From Muribaculaceae bacterium (GTDB lineage Bacteria > Bacteroidota > Bacteroidia > Bacteroidales > Muribaculaceae): 64,000 nucleotides of DNA. The position numbers and the translations under genes are program-made. Of the stretch, positions 43,694 to 53,029 are shown in pieces; position 1 is the first letter of the stretch, and each line of letters begins with the position of its first letter. The DNA is taken from assembly GCA_017940245.1 (NCBI GenBank), contig JAGAYZ010000021.1, forward strand, positions 1 to 64,000, given 5' to 3'. The notes beneath the pieces are model-generated. The model did not search any database and had not been told where the DNA came from. It saw nothing but the letters and a program-made list of their open reading frames with translations.

Positions 43694-45076
43694 ATGGCAA
43701 AAAGCAATAAAACTTCCTATTTCTGTAAGAATTGTGGTGCCGAGTCGCCAAAGTGGGTAGGTCGATGCCCTAGCTGTGGTGAATGGAACACATTTGTCGA
43801 AGAACCAGTCGCACCCAAATCCAGTCAGCATAAACGATTGATAGGCGAAGCTCACGGACATGAGCCCATTGTTCCTGTCAAAATAAACGATATCAAAGCC
43901 GAAGAAACGCCTCGCATCAAGTTGCCTAGCGGTGAATTGAACCGCGTGCTGGGTGGCGGGCTTGTGCCCGGAAGCATTGTGCTCATAGGCGGTGAGCCGG
44001 GAATTGGCAAAAGCACGCTCGTGCTTCAAAATGTGATTCGCATACGCAGTCGCCGGGTGTTATACGTATCAGGCGAAGAGAGCCCGCAACAATTGCGCAT
44101 GCGAGCCGACCGCATCGCCCGAAGCAACATGGACTGCGAGTGCTACCTGCTATGTGAAACCTCACTGGAGTCTATTTTTGCTAGCATCCGCGCCGATAAA
44201 CCCGACTTGATTATTGTAGACTCAATACAGACCATTGCCAGCGACGAGCTGGAAAGCGCGGCAGGCAGCGTGAGCCAGGTGCGCGAGTGCGCCGCAACTT
44301 TTTTGCGTTATGCCAAGGAAACAGGCACACCCGTCATTCTCATTGGCCATATCAATAAGGAAGGTTCCATTGCCGGCCCCAAAGTCCTCGAACACATCGT
44401 TGACGCCGTTCTGCAATTTGAAGGTGACCGCCAGTATATGTACCGCATTTTGCGCTCCATAAAGAACCGATTTGGCAACACCAGTGAAATAGGCATCTAC
44501 GAAATGAAGGAAGACGGACTGCGTGAAGTAACCAATCCTAGTGAGATGCTACTCTCGCAGAGCGATGAGCCTCTTTCGGGCACAGCCATCGGAGTGACGA
44601 TGGATGGTGCGCGCCCATTCCTCATAGAAGTTCAAGCCCTGGTGAGTACTGCAGCCTATGGCACGGCGCAACGCTCGGTTACAGGATTCGACCCACGCCG
44701 CATGAACATGCTTCTGGCTGTGCTGGAAAAACGCGTAGGCTTCAAACTGGCACAAAAGGATGTATTTCTCAACATAGCCGGAGGACTCAAGGTGAACGAC
44801 CCGGCCATGGATCTGCCTGTCATCTGCGCGATCTTGTCGAGCAATGTGGATATGCCCATCAACAAGGGCGTGTGTTTTAGCGGTGAAGTGGGCCTATCAG
44901 GAGAATTAAGACCCGTCACACGCATTGAACAACGCATAGGAGAAGCCGCCAAGCTGGGTTTCGACAGCATCGTCATTCCAGCTCGTAACTTGAAAGGAAT
45001 CAAGACCGACCACCTGGGCATCCGGGTCATTGAGGTAGCAAAAGTGGAAGAGGCTTTCCGATATCTATTCGGATAA
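43694..45076 (+). CDS. radA: DNA repair protein RadA
   Basis: A 460-residue RecA-like helicase that extends heteroduplex in recombination repair. An N-terminal C4 zinc finger (CKNCGAESPKWVGRCPSCGEW, one finger across residues 10-30) is followed by the RecA core with Walker A GGEPGIGKST, the RadA-specific KNRFGNTSEIG motif at about 256-266, and a C-terminal Lon-like domain (about 285-460). The length is normal. It is followed after 4 bases by an unknown ATP-grasp-like gene, with which it may share a transcript. Confidence 0.97.
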   Translation: MAKSNKTSYFCKNCGAESPKWVGRCPSCGEWNTFVEEPVAPKSSQHKRLIGEAHGHEPIVPVKINDIKAEETPRIKLPSGELNRVLGGGLVPGSIVLIGGEPGIGKSTLVLQNVIRIRSRRVLYVSGEESPQQLRMRADRIARSNMDCECYLLCETSLESIFASIRADKPDLIIVDSIQTIASDELESAAGSVSQVRECAATFLRYAKETGTPVILIGHINKEGSIAGPKVLEHIVDAVLQFEGDRQYMYRILRSIKNRFGNTSEIGIYEMKEDGLREVTNPSEMLLSQSDEPLSGTAIGVTMDGARPFLIEVQALVSTAAYGTAQRSVTGFDPRRMNMLLAVLEKRVGFKLAQKDVFLNIAGGLKVNDPAMDLPVICAILSSNVDMPINKGVCFSGEVGLSGELRPVTRIEQRIGEAAKLGFDSIVIPARNLKGIKTDHLGIRVIEVAKVEEAFRYLFG

Positions 45077-45080
45077 GGCA

Positions 45081-46154
45081 ATGAATGGCTATTATTTCAA
45101 TCCCGACAATGACTTGGCTCTGGCCAATGGAGGTGAGCACTACACTCCCACCCCCATGGCTGAAAGACTGCGACACGACTTGCAACTGCTACCCTGCTGG
45201 CTGGCCGAAGCGGGAAGTGCCGTGCTATGCGATGATGACAGTCTGCAATCGTGGGTAGATGAGCAGGGGCTTGACGTGCGCGTGATTACGGCCAAGGATT
45301 TGCCGCATCTTAAAGCGTGCAACTTCCGTCCATGGGGCTGGAACCCCGCTGTGCGATGGCGGCTACTGCATTGGGGGGTGAACGAATCCCTGCTACCGAC
45401 CAAGAATGAAGTGGAAGCATGGCGACAACTGGCACATCGCCGCACCAGCATAAGAATCCATGACCGAATCGGTCAACTGATAGGGAAAAGACTATGTCAG
45501 GCACCCGTAGAACTGAGCTCCATCGACGACATTCTGCACTTTGCTTCGGCACATCCGGGCTGTTACGTCAAGGAACCGTGGAGCGGAAGCGGACGCGGCA
45601 TCTATCGCGCACTGGAGCCTCGGGGACAAGATTTCATTCAGCGATGCACCGGTGCACTGAATCGCCAAGGCTCCATGCTATGTGAAGTGGCTATGGAGCG
45701 GACATTAGATTTTGCACTTGAATTTACCTGCCAACACGGAAAAACTCAATTTATCGGATATTCTGTATTTGAAAGCGATTTCCATTTGCAATATGCATGC
45801 GGAATGGTCGACAGCAACCAGGTGCTAAAATCTATAATTGAATCTCAATTTCCCAATTTCCAGAACATCTACGGTGCAATAATTCAAACATTAGATGAAA
45901 TTGTGGCACCATTATATAATGGAGATTTGGGCTTAGACATGCTGTTATATCGGCGCAACGATGGCAGCACGGGCATCAACCCATGCGTAGAACTTAATTT
46001 GCGCACCACAATGGGCGCTGTGACAGCCACACTGGGCAATCGGCATGGATTGAAAGGCCGATTTGCCATCATCAAAACGGGTGACTTGAATGACAGCTGC
46101 ACACCACTCACGCCCACTCATAACGACATCGTAGCAGTAATTAAGAATGACTAA
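45081..46154 (+). CDS. Unknown ATP-grasp-like protein
   Basis: A 357-residue cytosolic protein with no signal or membrane segment that I do not recognise as a named family. It begins GYYFNPDNDLALANGG. In the middle, CYVKEPWSGSGRGIY resembles the glycine-rich ATP-binding loop of ATP-grasp enzymes, and near the C-terminus GLDMLLYRR and INPCVELNLRTTMGAV resemble their metal-binding aspartate and E-x-N-x-R strand. If so, it is an ATP-dependent carboxylate ligase. It lies 4 bases after radA and overlaps hydE by 8 bases, so it is probably cotranslated with the radical SAM enzyme. The ATP-grasp call is inference from motifs. Confidence 0.6.
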   Translation: MNGYYFNPDNDLALANGGEHYTPTPMAERLRHDLQLLPCWLAEAGSAVLCDDDSLQSWVDEQGLDVRVITAKDLPHLKACNFRPWGWNPAVRWRLLHWGVNESLLPTKNEVEAWRQLAHRRTSIRIHDRIGQLIGKRLCQAPVELSSIDDILHFASAHPGCYVKEPWSGSGRGIYRALEPRGQDFIQRCTGALNRQGSMLCEVAMERTLDFALEFTCQHGKTQFIGYSVFESDFHLQYACGMVDSNQVLKSIIESQFPNFQNIYGAIIQTLDEIVAPLYNGDLGLDMLLYRRNDGSTGINPCVELNLRTTMGAVTATLGNRHGLKGRFAIIKTGDLNDSCTPLTPTHNDIVAVIKND

Positions 46155-47154
46155 AATGGAACAGCGCAACCAGGAATTGGATAAAATCATAGAGTTATTG
46201 TCGACAACACCCAGTGAGGAATTATTTGCACTGGCCGACCGTGTGCGTCATGATCATGTGGGCGATGAGGTGCACCTGCGAGGACTGATTGAATTCTCCA
46301 ACATCTGCCGGAATAATTGTCTCTATTGCGGGATAAGACGCGACAATAATCAAGTGAAGCGCTATCGTCTTACCGAAGAGGAGATTATCGAAACAGCGCG
46401 ACGTGCCATCGACATGGGGTTCAAGACCATCGTCATGCAATCGGGCGAAGACCTTTATTTCGATCGCAAGCGACTGAGCCACATCATTAAAAAAATCAAA
46501 AAAGACGATGTGGCCATCACCCTGAGCATCGGTGAACGCTCAGGCGGCGACTACAAGGCCTTTCGCGATGCAGGTGCCGACCGCTTCTTGATGCGCATCG
46601 AAACTACCGACAAGGATTTGTATCACCGTCTGAACCCGAACATGAGCTGGCAGCGCCGTTACGAGTGTCTGATGATGATTAAGGAACTGGGGTATGAACT
46701 GGGATCCGGCATCATGGTGGGTCTACCCGGGCAGTCCATCGAATCCATTGCGCAAGATCTGCTTTTCTTGAAAAAGATTGGGATAGACATGGCTGGTATT
46801 GGCCCTTTCATTCCTCATCCTGCCACGCCGCTAGCTCATGAATCGGGCGGAACGCTCGACCTGGCATTGCGCACCATGGCCGTTATGCGACTGCTCATGC
46901 CCGACATCAACATACCCGCCACAACCGCAATGGAAAGCCTTCACCCACAGGGTCGCATCAAAGCTCTGCAAGCCGGTGCCAACGTGGTCATGCCCAACAT
47001 GACCGAAGGCGAATACCGCCAATTGTATGAGTTGTATCCGGGCAAAATATGCGTGGGCGACACACCCACTCATTGCCGCAGTTGCATCGCACTGAAGATA
47101 CAAAGCATAGGACGCACCATAGGCACGGGGCATGGCAGCCACAAGCGACTATAG
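46147..47154 (+). CDS. hydE: HydE-family radical SAM enzyme
   Basis: A 335-residue radical SAM protein of the HydE group, which acts in assembly of the [FeFe]-hydrogenase H-cluster. The radical SAM cysteines are CRNNCLYC (Cx3Cx2C) at about residues 55-62. The second, HydE-type cluster motif CVGDTPTHCRSC (Cx7Cx2C) is near residue 305-316. The GGEPL-type region is replaced by MQSGEDLYF, as in HydE. It overlaps the upstream gene by 8 bases; an ATG just after that gene's stop (46156) is an alternative start. No hydF, hydG or hydrogenase gene is in the window. The gene runs 6 bases into the converging maf gene. Confidence 0.88.
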   Translation: MTKMEQRNQELDKIIELLSTTPSEELFALADRVRHDHVGDEVHLRGLIEFSNICRNNCLYCGIRRDNNQVKRYRLTEEEIIETARRAIDMGFKTIVMQSGEDLYFDRKRLSHIIKKIKKDDVAITLSIGERSGGDYKAFRDAGADRFLMRIETTDKDLYHRLNPNMSWQRRYECLMMIKELGYELGSGIMVGLPGQSIESIAQDLLFLKKIGIDMAGIGPFIPHPATPLAHESGGTLDLALRTMAVMRLLMPDINIPATTAMESLHPQGRIKALQAGANVVMPNMTEGEYRQLYELYPGKICVGDTPTHCRSCIALKIQSIGRTIGTGHGSHKRL

Positions 47155-47724
47155 TGTCTTGAGCAACTGGTACAGCCTATGCACCGGCAGCCCCATCACA
47201 GTAAAGAAACTGCCTTCGAGTTTTTTCACGCCGGCATAACCAATCCATTCCTGGATGCCGTAAGCACCGGCCTTGTCGAGCGGACAATATTGTTTCACAT
47301 AGTAATTGATTTCATCGTCGCTTAGTGCGTCGAAGGTCACCAGCGCCTCGTCGCTAAACGAGCGCACACCTTCTTCGGTTGTAACAGCGACACCCGTCAC
47401 CACACTATGTGTGCGTCCGCTCAGACGCCGCAACATCGAGCAAGCCTCGGCATCATCGGCAGGTTTTCCAAGCACGTCATCACCCAGTATTACAACGGTA
47501 TCGGCAGTGATAAGCAATTCTCGCGACTTTAACTGGTAGGCACTGGCTTTGAGCCGCGACAGATATTCCGCAATTTCGTGGGCTGGCATGTCGGCAGGAT
47601 GAGTCTCATCAATGCCCTTAATGAGTTCCACACGATAATTCACGCCCAGTTGTTCGAGCAATTCTCTACGGCGCGGTGAGTTGCTCGCCAGCACCACGTC
47701 ATATTTTTTGAGATTATCCAGCAT
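47149..47724 (-). CDS. maf: Maf-family nucleotide pyrophosphatase
   Basis: A 191-residue Maf protein, which hydrolyses non-canonical or modified nucleoside triphosphates (for dTTP/UTP-type members, to the monophosphate). The N-terminal LASNSPRRRELLEQLG motif and the central ITADTVVILGDDVLGKPAD with the catalytic aspartate are intact. The protein ends with FFTVMGLPVHRLYQLL as expected. It converges on hydE with a 6-base overlap and no terminator between. Confidence 0.94.
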   Translation of the reverse strand: MLDNLKKYDVVLASNSPRRRELLEQLGVNYRVELIKGIDETHPADMPAHEIAEYLSRLKASAYQLKSRELLITADTVVILGDDVLGKPADDAEACSMLRRLSGRTHSVVTGVAVTTEEGVRSFSDEALVTFDALSDDEINYYVKQYCPLDKAGAYGIQEWIGYAGVKKLEGSFFTVMGLPVHRLYQLLKTL

Positions 47725-47751
47725 AATTGTAAATGGTTAGGCTTGTTAGCA

Positions 47752-47783
47752 ATATGGCACCGACTCGTGAGCCAGTGCCATAT
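47752..47783 (-). terminator. Hairpin downstream of rpsA
   Basis: ATATGGCAC and GTGCCATAT pair 9 bp, extended by wobble pairs, 32 bases after the rpsA stop. There is no strong T run, so it may stabilise the rpsA message end as much as terminate. Confidence 0.55.
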
Positions 47784-47814
47784 CATTAACTATTACAAGA
47801 TGAAACTGATGTGA

Positions 47815-49599
47815 TTATTCATCACTTTTTTCCATCTGTTCTTTCAGGGCTGCCAGGGCACTGATGTCGCCCAGAGTAGTCTTCTCGACAGCGGTTGCGG
47901 GAGCTGCCTCTTCGGCGTTAGCCTTGCGCTCGGCCTTGCGTGCCTTGCGAGCTTCGCCCTTCTGCTCATCTTCAAAGATGCGGCTGTGAGACAGGATGAT
48001 GCGTTTTGCATCCTTGTTGAACTCAATCACCTTGAACTCAAGTTTCTCGTCTTGCTTAGCCGAAGTTCCATCTTCCTTCACCAGGTGCTTGGGAGTTGCA
48101 AAGCCCTCAACACCATAAGGCTGCAGGTTGATAACAGCTCCGCGATCGAGCAACTCGGTGATAACGCCCTCGTGGATGCTGCCCACGGTGAACACAGTCT
48201 CAAACACATCCCAAGGATTCTGTTCAAGCTGCTTGTGACCCAGGCTCAGACGACGGTTTTCCTTGTCAATTTCAAGCACAACCACCTCAATGGGTGCACC
48301 AATCTGAGTAAACTCGCTGGGGTGTTTCACCTTCTTGGTCCACGACAAGTCGCTGATGTGAATCAGACCATCTACGCCCTCCTCCAGTTCAACAAATACA
48401 CCGAAGTTGGTGAAGTTGCGAACCTTTGCCTCGTGTTTCGAGCCAACAGGGTACTTGGTTTCGATGTTCTCCCAGGGATCTTCCTTGAGTTGCTTGATAC
48501 CGAGCGACATCTTGCGCTCTTCGCGGTCGAGAGCCAGAATTTGAGCCTCGACGGTATCGCCCACCTTCATGAAATCTTGAGCTGAACGCAGGTGCTGGCT
48601 CCAAGACATCTCGCTCACATGGATAAGGCCTTCCACACCGGGAGCGACCTCAACAAATGCGCCGTAGTCATACATCACAACAACCTTGCCGGTCACCTTG
48701 TCGCCCACCTTCAGGTTGGGATCAAGCTGCTCCCAAGGATGAGGCAGGAGCTGCTTCAGACCCAGAGCGATGCGCTTCTTCTCGTCGTCGAAGTCGAGAA
48801 TCACAACGTTCAGTTTCTGGTCGGGTTCCACCACATCGGCGGGGTTGTTCACGCGGCCCCAAGAGAGGTCGGTAATGTGAATCAGACCGTCTACGCCGCC
48901 CAGGTCGATAAACACACCGTAGCTGGTGATGTTCTTGACGGTACCCTCGAGCACCTGACCCTTTTCGAGCTTGGCGATAATCTCTTTCTTCTGCTGTTCC
49001 AGCTCGGCCTCGATCAGAGCCTTGTGGCTGACAACAACATTGCGGTAATCCTGGTTGATTTTCACAACCTTGAATTCCATGGTTTTGCCCACGAACACGT
49101 CGTAGTCACGGATAGGCTTCACATCAATCTGGCTACCGGGCAAGAAAGCCTCGATACCGAATACATCAACAATCATACCACCCTTGGTGCGGCACTTGAT
49201 GTAACCCTTGATGATTTCGTCCTTCTCAAGCGCTTCATTAACGCGATCCCAGCTCTTGGCAGCGCGAGCCTTCTTGTGAGAAAGGATGAGCTGACCCTTC
49301 TTGTCCTCCTGGTTCTCGACATACACCTCAACGGTGTCGCCCACCTTCAGGTCGGGGTTGTAGCGGAATTCGTTAAAGGGAATGATGCCGTCCGACTTCG
49401 CACCGATGTTAACCACCACCTCACGCTTGTTGATCGAGATGACAGTACCTTCGGTAACGTCCTTGTCCTTAAAGTTGCCAAGGCTAGCGTCGTAGGTTTT
49501 TTCCAGTTCCTCGTAGGATTTGTCTCGCCGGGTCTCGCCTTTTTCATAGGCGTCCCAATCGAAATCGGCGATTGGAGAATTTTTTAATTCTTCGTTCAT
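47815..49599 (-). CDS. rpsA: 30S ribosomal protein S1
   Basis: A 594-residue S1 with six tandem S1/OB domains (e.g. GTVISINKREVVVNIGAKSDG at about 53; GTVKNITSYGVFIDLGGVDG at about 220; GKVVVMYDYGAFVEVAPGVEG; AKVRNFTNFGVFVELEEGVDG), then a charged Lys/Ala/Glu-rich tail (about 555-594). It binds mRNA at the small subunit and helps start translation on messages without Shine-Dalgarno sequences, which fits the near absence of such sequences in this window. A full Bacteroidetes promoter lies about 65 bases upstream. Confidence 0.96.
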   Translation of the reverse strand: MNEELKNSPIADFDWDAYEKGETRRDKSYEELEKTYDASLGNFKDKDVTEGTVISINKREVVVNIGAKSDGIIPFNEFRYNPDLKVGDTVEVYVENQEDKKGQLILSHKKARAAKSWDRVNEALEKDEIIKGYIKCRTKGGMIVDVFGIEAFLPGSQIDVKPIRDYDVFVGKTMEFKVVKINQDYRNVVVSHKALIEAELEQQKKEIIAKLEKGQVLEGTVKNITSYGVFIDLGGVDGLIHITDLSWGRVNNPADVVEPDQKLNVVILDFDDEKKRIALGLKQLLPHPWEQLDPNLKVGDKVTGKVVVMYDYGAFVEVAPGVEGLIHVSEMSWSQHLRSAQDFMKVGDTVEAQILALDREERKMSLGIKQLKEDPWENIETKYPVGSKHEAKVRNFTNFGVFVELEEGVDGLIHISDLSWTKKVKHPSEFTQIGAPIEVVVLEIDKENRRLSLGHKQLEQNPWDVFETVFTVGSIHEGVITELLDRGAVINLQPYGVEGFATPKHLVKEDGTSAKQDEKLEFKVIEFNKDAKRIILSHSRIFEDEQKGEARKARKAERKANAEEAAPATAVEKTTLGDISALAALKEQMEKSDE

Positions 49600-49663
49600 T
49601 TAATAAGTTAATAAAAGTGAGTTAATTACGCCTTGTCAGATTCGTTCCCGACAAATGCGACCG

Positions 49664-49694
49664 CAAAGGTACAAAAAATTCTTGACTCGGCAAT
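49664..49694 (-). promoter_or_regulatory. Promoter of rpsA
   Basis: Minus strand: ATTG (49691-49694), 19 bases, TACCTTTG (49664-49671). The leader is about 60 bases. Confidence 0.72.
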
Positions 49695-49863
49695 AACTTT
49701 TTGCCTCAATTATTTCATTCTCACCATTTTTTACCGTTCAACAGCCATCTTGTCGACACATCACTAGGTGTCGCGCACATCGCAACACATCTATTGTCTG
49801 GTATCAGTTTGAAATCAATTTCATTATTTTTTTAGGTAGTTTTACTTTTTAAATCAAAAAAAA

Positions 49864-49895
49864 TTTGCTTAAATCAAAATAAATGTATAACTTTG
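49864..49895 (+). promoter_or_regulatory. Promoter of secreted protein gene 49975
   Basis: TTTG (49864-49867), 20 bases, TAACTTTG (49888-49895): full consensus. The rest of the 375-base gap between rpsA and this gene is AT-rich (A and T tracts at 49830-49965) with no gene. Confidence 0.83.
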
Positions 49896-49974
49896 CTTTC
49901 GGAATAATAGACCGAATTAATAACACTTACATATTAACCAAAAAAAATTTTTAATAACCAAAAAACTTTTCATT

Positions 49975-51180
49975 ATGAAGAAATTTTTACTCTTCGCAGC
50001 CGTTGCTGCAACGATGATGAGCGCAAACGCTCAAGACTATGAAGTAGTAAAGGCTTGGGGTAGCACTGACGTGCCCACCAGCGCCGATTGCCGTCAAGGC
50101 GTGGGTATGAACGGTAAGTTCTACATTAACCACAAAGGAACGGCAGCAACCGAAACGACCGAAGCCGTGGCACCCTATGTAATGGTTTACGGCGAGAATG
50201 GACTCGCCAACGAGCAATTCCCCGGTGGTCCCAACTGCGGTATCAACAAGGATCAGGCCGGTCACCTCATCGTGAGTTTGGCCACTTTCCCCGGTGCCAC
50301 CAGCTGGGTGTTTGATGACGAAACTCCCATGATTCGAGTAATTGACCCCGAAACGGCCGAAGTTACCGACCTGCCCCTGGGTGGCGGGGCTACCTTCCCC
50401 GGACGTCTCGACATGTTTGGAACGGCCTATGGTGACCTTTTGGAAGCAGGTGAACTTTATCTGCCTTATTCGGTAACCTCTGCACCGAACAGCGAAACAT
50501 TTAATGGCACTATTGCCCGCTATTATTACGAAGGTGGCGAGGTTCTGGGTGAAGATTGCTACAACCCGCTGTTGACCCCCGTTCCCGGTATAGACAACAT
50601 GACCACGGTTAATGCCGTAGTTGATGCCGACGGCAATGACGCTATTTTCTACTATAACCGTGGCGGTAATCCTTACTTGTACTATTTCAACGGCGACAAT
50701 CTAGAAGGTGAGCAAATTGCCATTCCCACAACTGACGATGGCATCATGCGCAGCAACCAAGCAGGAGCCAACTTCTTTGCAATGGATGGCAAAAACTTTG
50801 TAGTATATCCTTGTGGAAAAGCCACAAATGCTTACTTCGATGGTTTCGCCATTCTGGAAGTTGGTGCCGATGCTCCCTTGTTCATCAAGGAGCCTACCGT
50901 GAGCGTCGCTCCGAATGCATTCCAGTCGAACTGGCTGAATGTGGAGGTTGACGGCAACGTGGCCACCATCTACCAGTATGTTCCCGGCAAGAGCATGGAA
51001 GTTTACACCATGACTCCGATCACCACTGCCGTGAAGGACGTTAATGCTCAGAAGAATGTGGCTGGCGTACAATATGTGAATGCCGCAGGACAAATGAGCG
51101 CCGTTCCCTTCGAGGGCATCAACGTGAAGGTGACCAGTTACACCGATGGCACTAAGGCTGCCACCAAGGTCATCAAGTAA
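49975..51180 (+). CDS. Secreted protein of unknown function with sorting-like tail
   Basis: A 401-residue exported protein. The signal peptide is about 1-19 (MKKFLLFAAVAATMMSANA). The body is beta-rich, with repeated strand-turn units (VMVYGENGLANEQF, IRVIDPETAEVTDLPLGGG) that suggest a propeller; I do not recognise the family with certainty. The last about 38 residues (VQYVNAAGQMSAVPFEGINV ... DGTKAATKVIK) are homologous to the end of the next protein (51294) and resemble the C-terminal domains that type IX secretion or similar Bacteroidetes systems use. A strong promoter precedes it. Confidence 0.7.
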   Translation: MKKFLLFAAVAATMMSANAQDYEVVKAWGSTDVPTSADCRQGVGMNGKFYINHKGTAATETTEAVAPYVMVYGENGLANEQFPGGPNCGINKDQAGHLIVSLATFPGATSWVFDDETPMIRVIDPETAEVTDLPLGGGATFPGRLDMFGTAYGDLLEAGELYLPYSVTSAPNSETFNGTIARYYYEGGEVLGEDCYNPLLTPVPGIDNMTTVNAVVDADGNDAIFYYNRGGNPYLYYFNGDNLEGEQIAIPTTDDGIMRSNQAGANFFAMDGKNFVVYPCGKATNAYFDGFAILEVGADAPLFIKEPTVSVAPNAFQSNWLNVEVDGNVATIYQYVPGKSMEVYTMTPITTAVKDVNAQKNVAGVQYVNAAGQMSAVPFEGINVKVTSYTDGTKAATKVIK

Positions 51181-51197
51181 CACCTTAATTCATTAAC

Positions 51198-51228
51198 GAG
51201 AAAGGCTCGTAGCTCTCGGGCCTTTCTC
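51198..51228 (+). terminator. Hairpin between the two secreted protein genes
   Basis: GAGAAAGGC and GCCTTTCTC (9 bp, 13-base loop), 17 bases after the stop at 51180. The poor T run suggests partial read-through into the next gene, which lacks an obvious promoter. Confidence 0.65.
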
Positions 51229-51293
51229 AATTAATTTCACCTCTGATTATCCAAGATTCAACCTAAATTTTAATAACCAAATTTATTAGAGAA

Positions 51294-53006
51294 ATGAAAA
51301 AATCATTACTTTTTGCAGGTTTGCTGGCAATGGGTTTGGCAGTTAACGCACAGAACCCCTTTGCCTACAATGCATCTACCGGTGAAATAGACGGAACAGA
51401 TGTACCCGTAAATTACACGCTCAATGCCGATGCCGAACGTGTAGTCGTTGATTTCATCGATGCCACAGGCGCAGTGGCCAAGAGTGTGGAACTCGACGCC
51501 GACTTCCTCACCAAGGGTGAGCACAACGCCATGGTTTCACTCGAAGACCTTGACGGCGGTAACGAATACACCCTGGCCATCCGCGTCAAGGGTGCCGACA
51601 TCGATGCTCCGGCTCAAGTGGGTCCCGTTTACACATTCTGGAGCCCCTATGGCATAGCCATCGACAACAACCCGTTAAGCACCAACTTTGGCCGCATTCT
51701 TGTGACTGAGTGCCAACCTAATGTAAACGCCAAGAACGCAACAACCGCTTACTGGACCTCTAACCAGCACAGTGGCGTAGGAGCAGGCATCTATGCCTTC
51801 GATCCTCAAATGAACCGCATCCAAAACCAAGATGGCACTTATGGCTTTGTCACCCCCGGCATCCAGGAGAGTTATTCTTATGCCGATTATGTTGCAGAAG
51901 GCGCAACATCGCCCGCCACAATGTCGCTGAAAAAAATTCGCATCACCAACGACGGCCGCATCTTCGTAGGTGGCGTTGATGTGAAGAATGGTCAGCCACT
52001 TTGGGAGGTGAATCCCGACAATCTGGCCGATTGGACTCCTTTCTTTGTTGGCGAAAAGAGCAAATTTGAAGAGACTGGTTACGACTGCAACCTGTATGAT
52101 GCCGACGGCAATTTTGTGGCCGGTTATTCAGCTGCATTCGACGTGATGGGCGAAGGCGACAACTTAAAGCTTGTCAACTTGAGCGCAACACGCGGACAAG
52201 TCTTCACTTATGGAAACTATAAAACGTTTGAGTATCCTATTGGAAGCGCAACAAGCTGGGATGCCGCAGCCGATGAAATGGATGAGGTGATTCCTTTGAG
52301 CCAGCAGTACACCATCAGCATCCAGAATGTGACGGTTGCCTACGATCCCAATGGCAACATTTGGTATGGACAGTACAGAGGTGCCCCAACTGAAGCAGAG
52401 CCCAGCATCAAGCACGCCAGCAAGAATGCCGACGGAGAATGGGAAGAAGACTTCAGCATTGTAGCCAATGACAATTACACCTTCAACCGTGGCGGCGGTA
52501 TCTCTTGCAGCCCCGACGGCTCAATGGTGGCTTTCTCTTCGGGTAACTTCAATTGCACCATCTACGATGTGGAATATGATGAGTTTGGCGCTCCTACACT
52601 CACCGAAAAGTATGTGATTAACTCCAGTAACAACTCTCAGGTGCGCGGCTTCAACGACATCGCATGGGACGTGGCTGGCAACCTCTATGGCTGTGACAAC
52701 GGCAAGGAGACATTCACTTGCTTCCAGCTTCCCCGCAAGGCTGCTACTGCCGCTGGTGCTCCCAAGCGCATCAATAGCACTACCACCGAAGATCCTCTGG
52801 AAGTTCGCACTCCTCTGCGCGCAGAATATAACGTGATTGTGCCCGACACATCCACGGGCGTGCGCAACATCAGCAGCAAGACCGTCACCAGCGTTGAATA
52901 CATCAACATGAACGGCCAGGTGAGCAACGTTCCGTTCAAGGGCGTGAACGTGGTGGTTACCAATTATGCCGATGGCACCAAGAGCACTGCCAAGATTGTG
53001 AAGTAA
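51294..53006 (+). CDS. Secreted protein with Fn3-like and propeller regions, shared tail
   Basis: A 570-residue exported protein with a signal peptide (about 1-19). An N-terminal domain (about 22-112) looks like a fibronectin/Ig-type sandwich (VPVNYTLNADAERVVVDFID). The middle (about 115-480) has spaced motifs like YGIAIDNNPLSTNFGRILV, VTVAYDPNGNIWYG and DIAWDVAGNLYGCDNG, typical of NHL/SMP-30-like propellers. The tail (about 530-570, VEYINMNGQVSNVPFKGVNV ... DGTKSTAKIVK) matches the tail of the upstream gene product. The function is unknown; paired surface or outer-membrane proteins are likely. Confidence 0.72.
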   Translation: MKKSLLFAGLLAMGLAVNAQNPFAYNASTGEIDGTDVPVNYTLNADAERVVVDFIDATGAVAKSVELDADFLTKGEHNAMVSLEDLDGGNEYTLAIRVKGADIDAPAQVGPVYTFWSPYGIAIDNNPLSTNFGRILVTECQPNVNAKNATTAYWTSNQHSGVGAGIYAFDPQMNRIQNQDGTYGFVTPGIQESYSYADYVAEGATSPATMSLKKIRITNDGRIFVGGVDVKNGQPLWEVNPDNLADWTPFFVGEKSKFEETGYDCNLYDADGNFVAGYSAAFDVMGEGDNLKLVNLSATRGQVFTYGNYKTFEYPIGSATSWDAAADEMDEVIPLSQQYTISIQNVTVAYDPNGNIWYGQYRGAPTEAEPSIKHASKNADGEWEEDFSIVANDNYTFNRGGGISCSPDGSMVAFSSGNFNCTIYDVEYDEFGAPTLTEKYVINSSNNSQVRGFNDIAWDVAGNLYGCDNGKETFTCFQLPRKAATAAGAPKRINSTTTEDPLEVRTPLRAEYNVIVPDTSTGVRNISSKTVTSVEYINMNGQVSNVPFKGVNVVVTNYADGTKSTAKIVK

Positions 53007-53029
53007 TTTCACTTCCTCATTCTAGCAAC

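Noticed and set aside
49981..53006. The two secreted proteins as a SusC/SusD-type pair
   Set aside because: Neither has TonB-receptor barrel or SusD helical features, and no lipobox is present.
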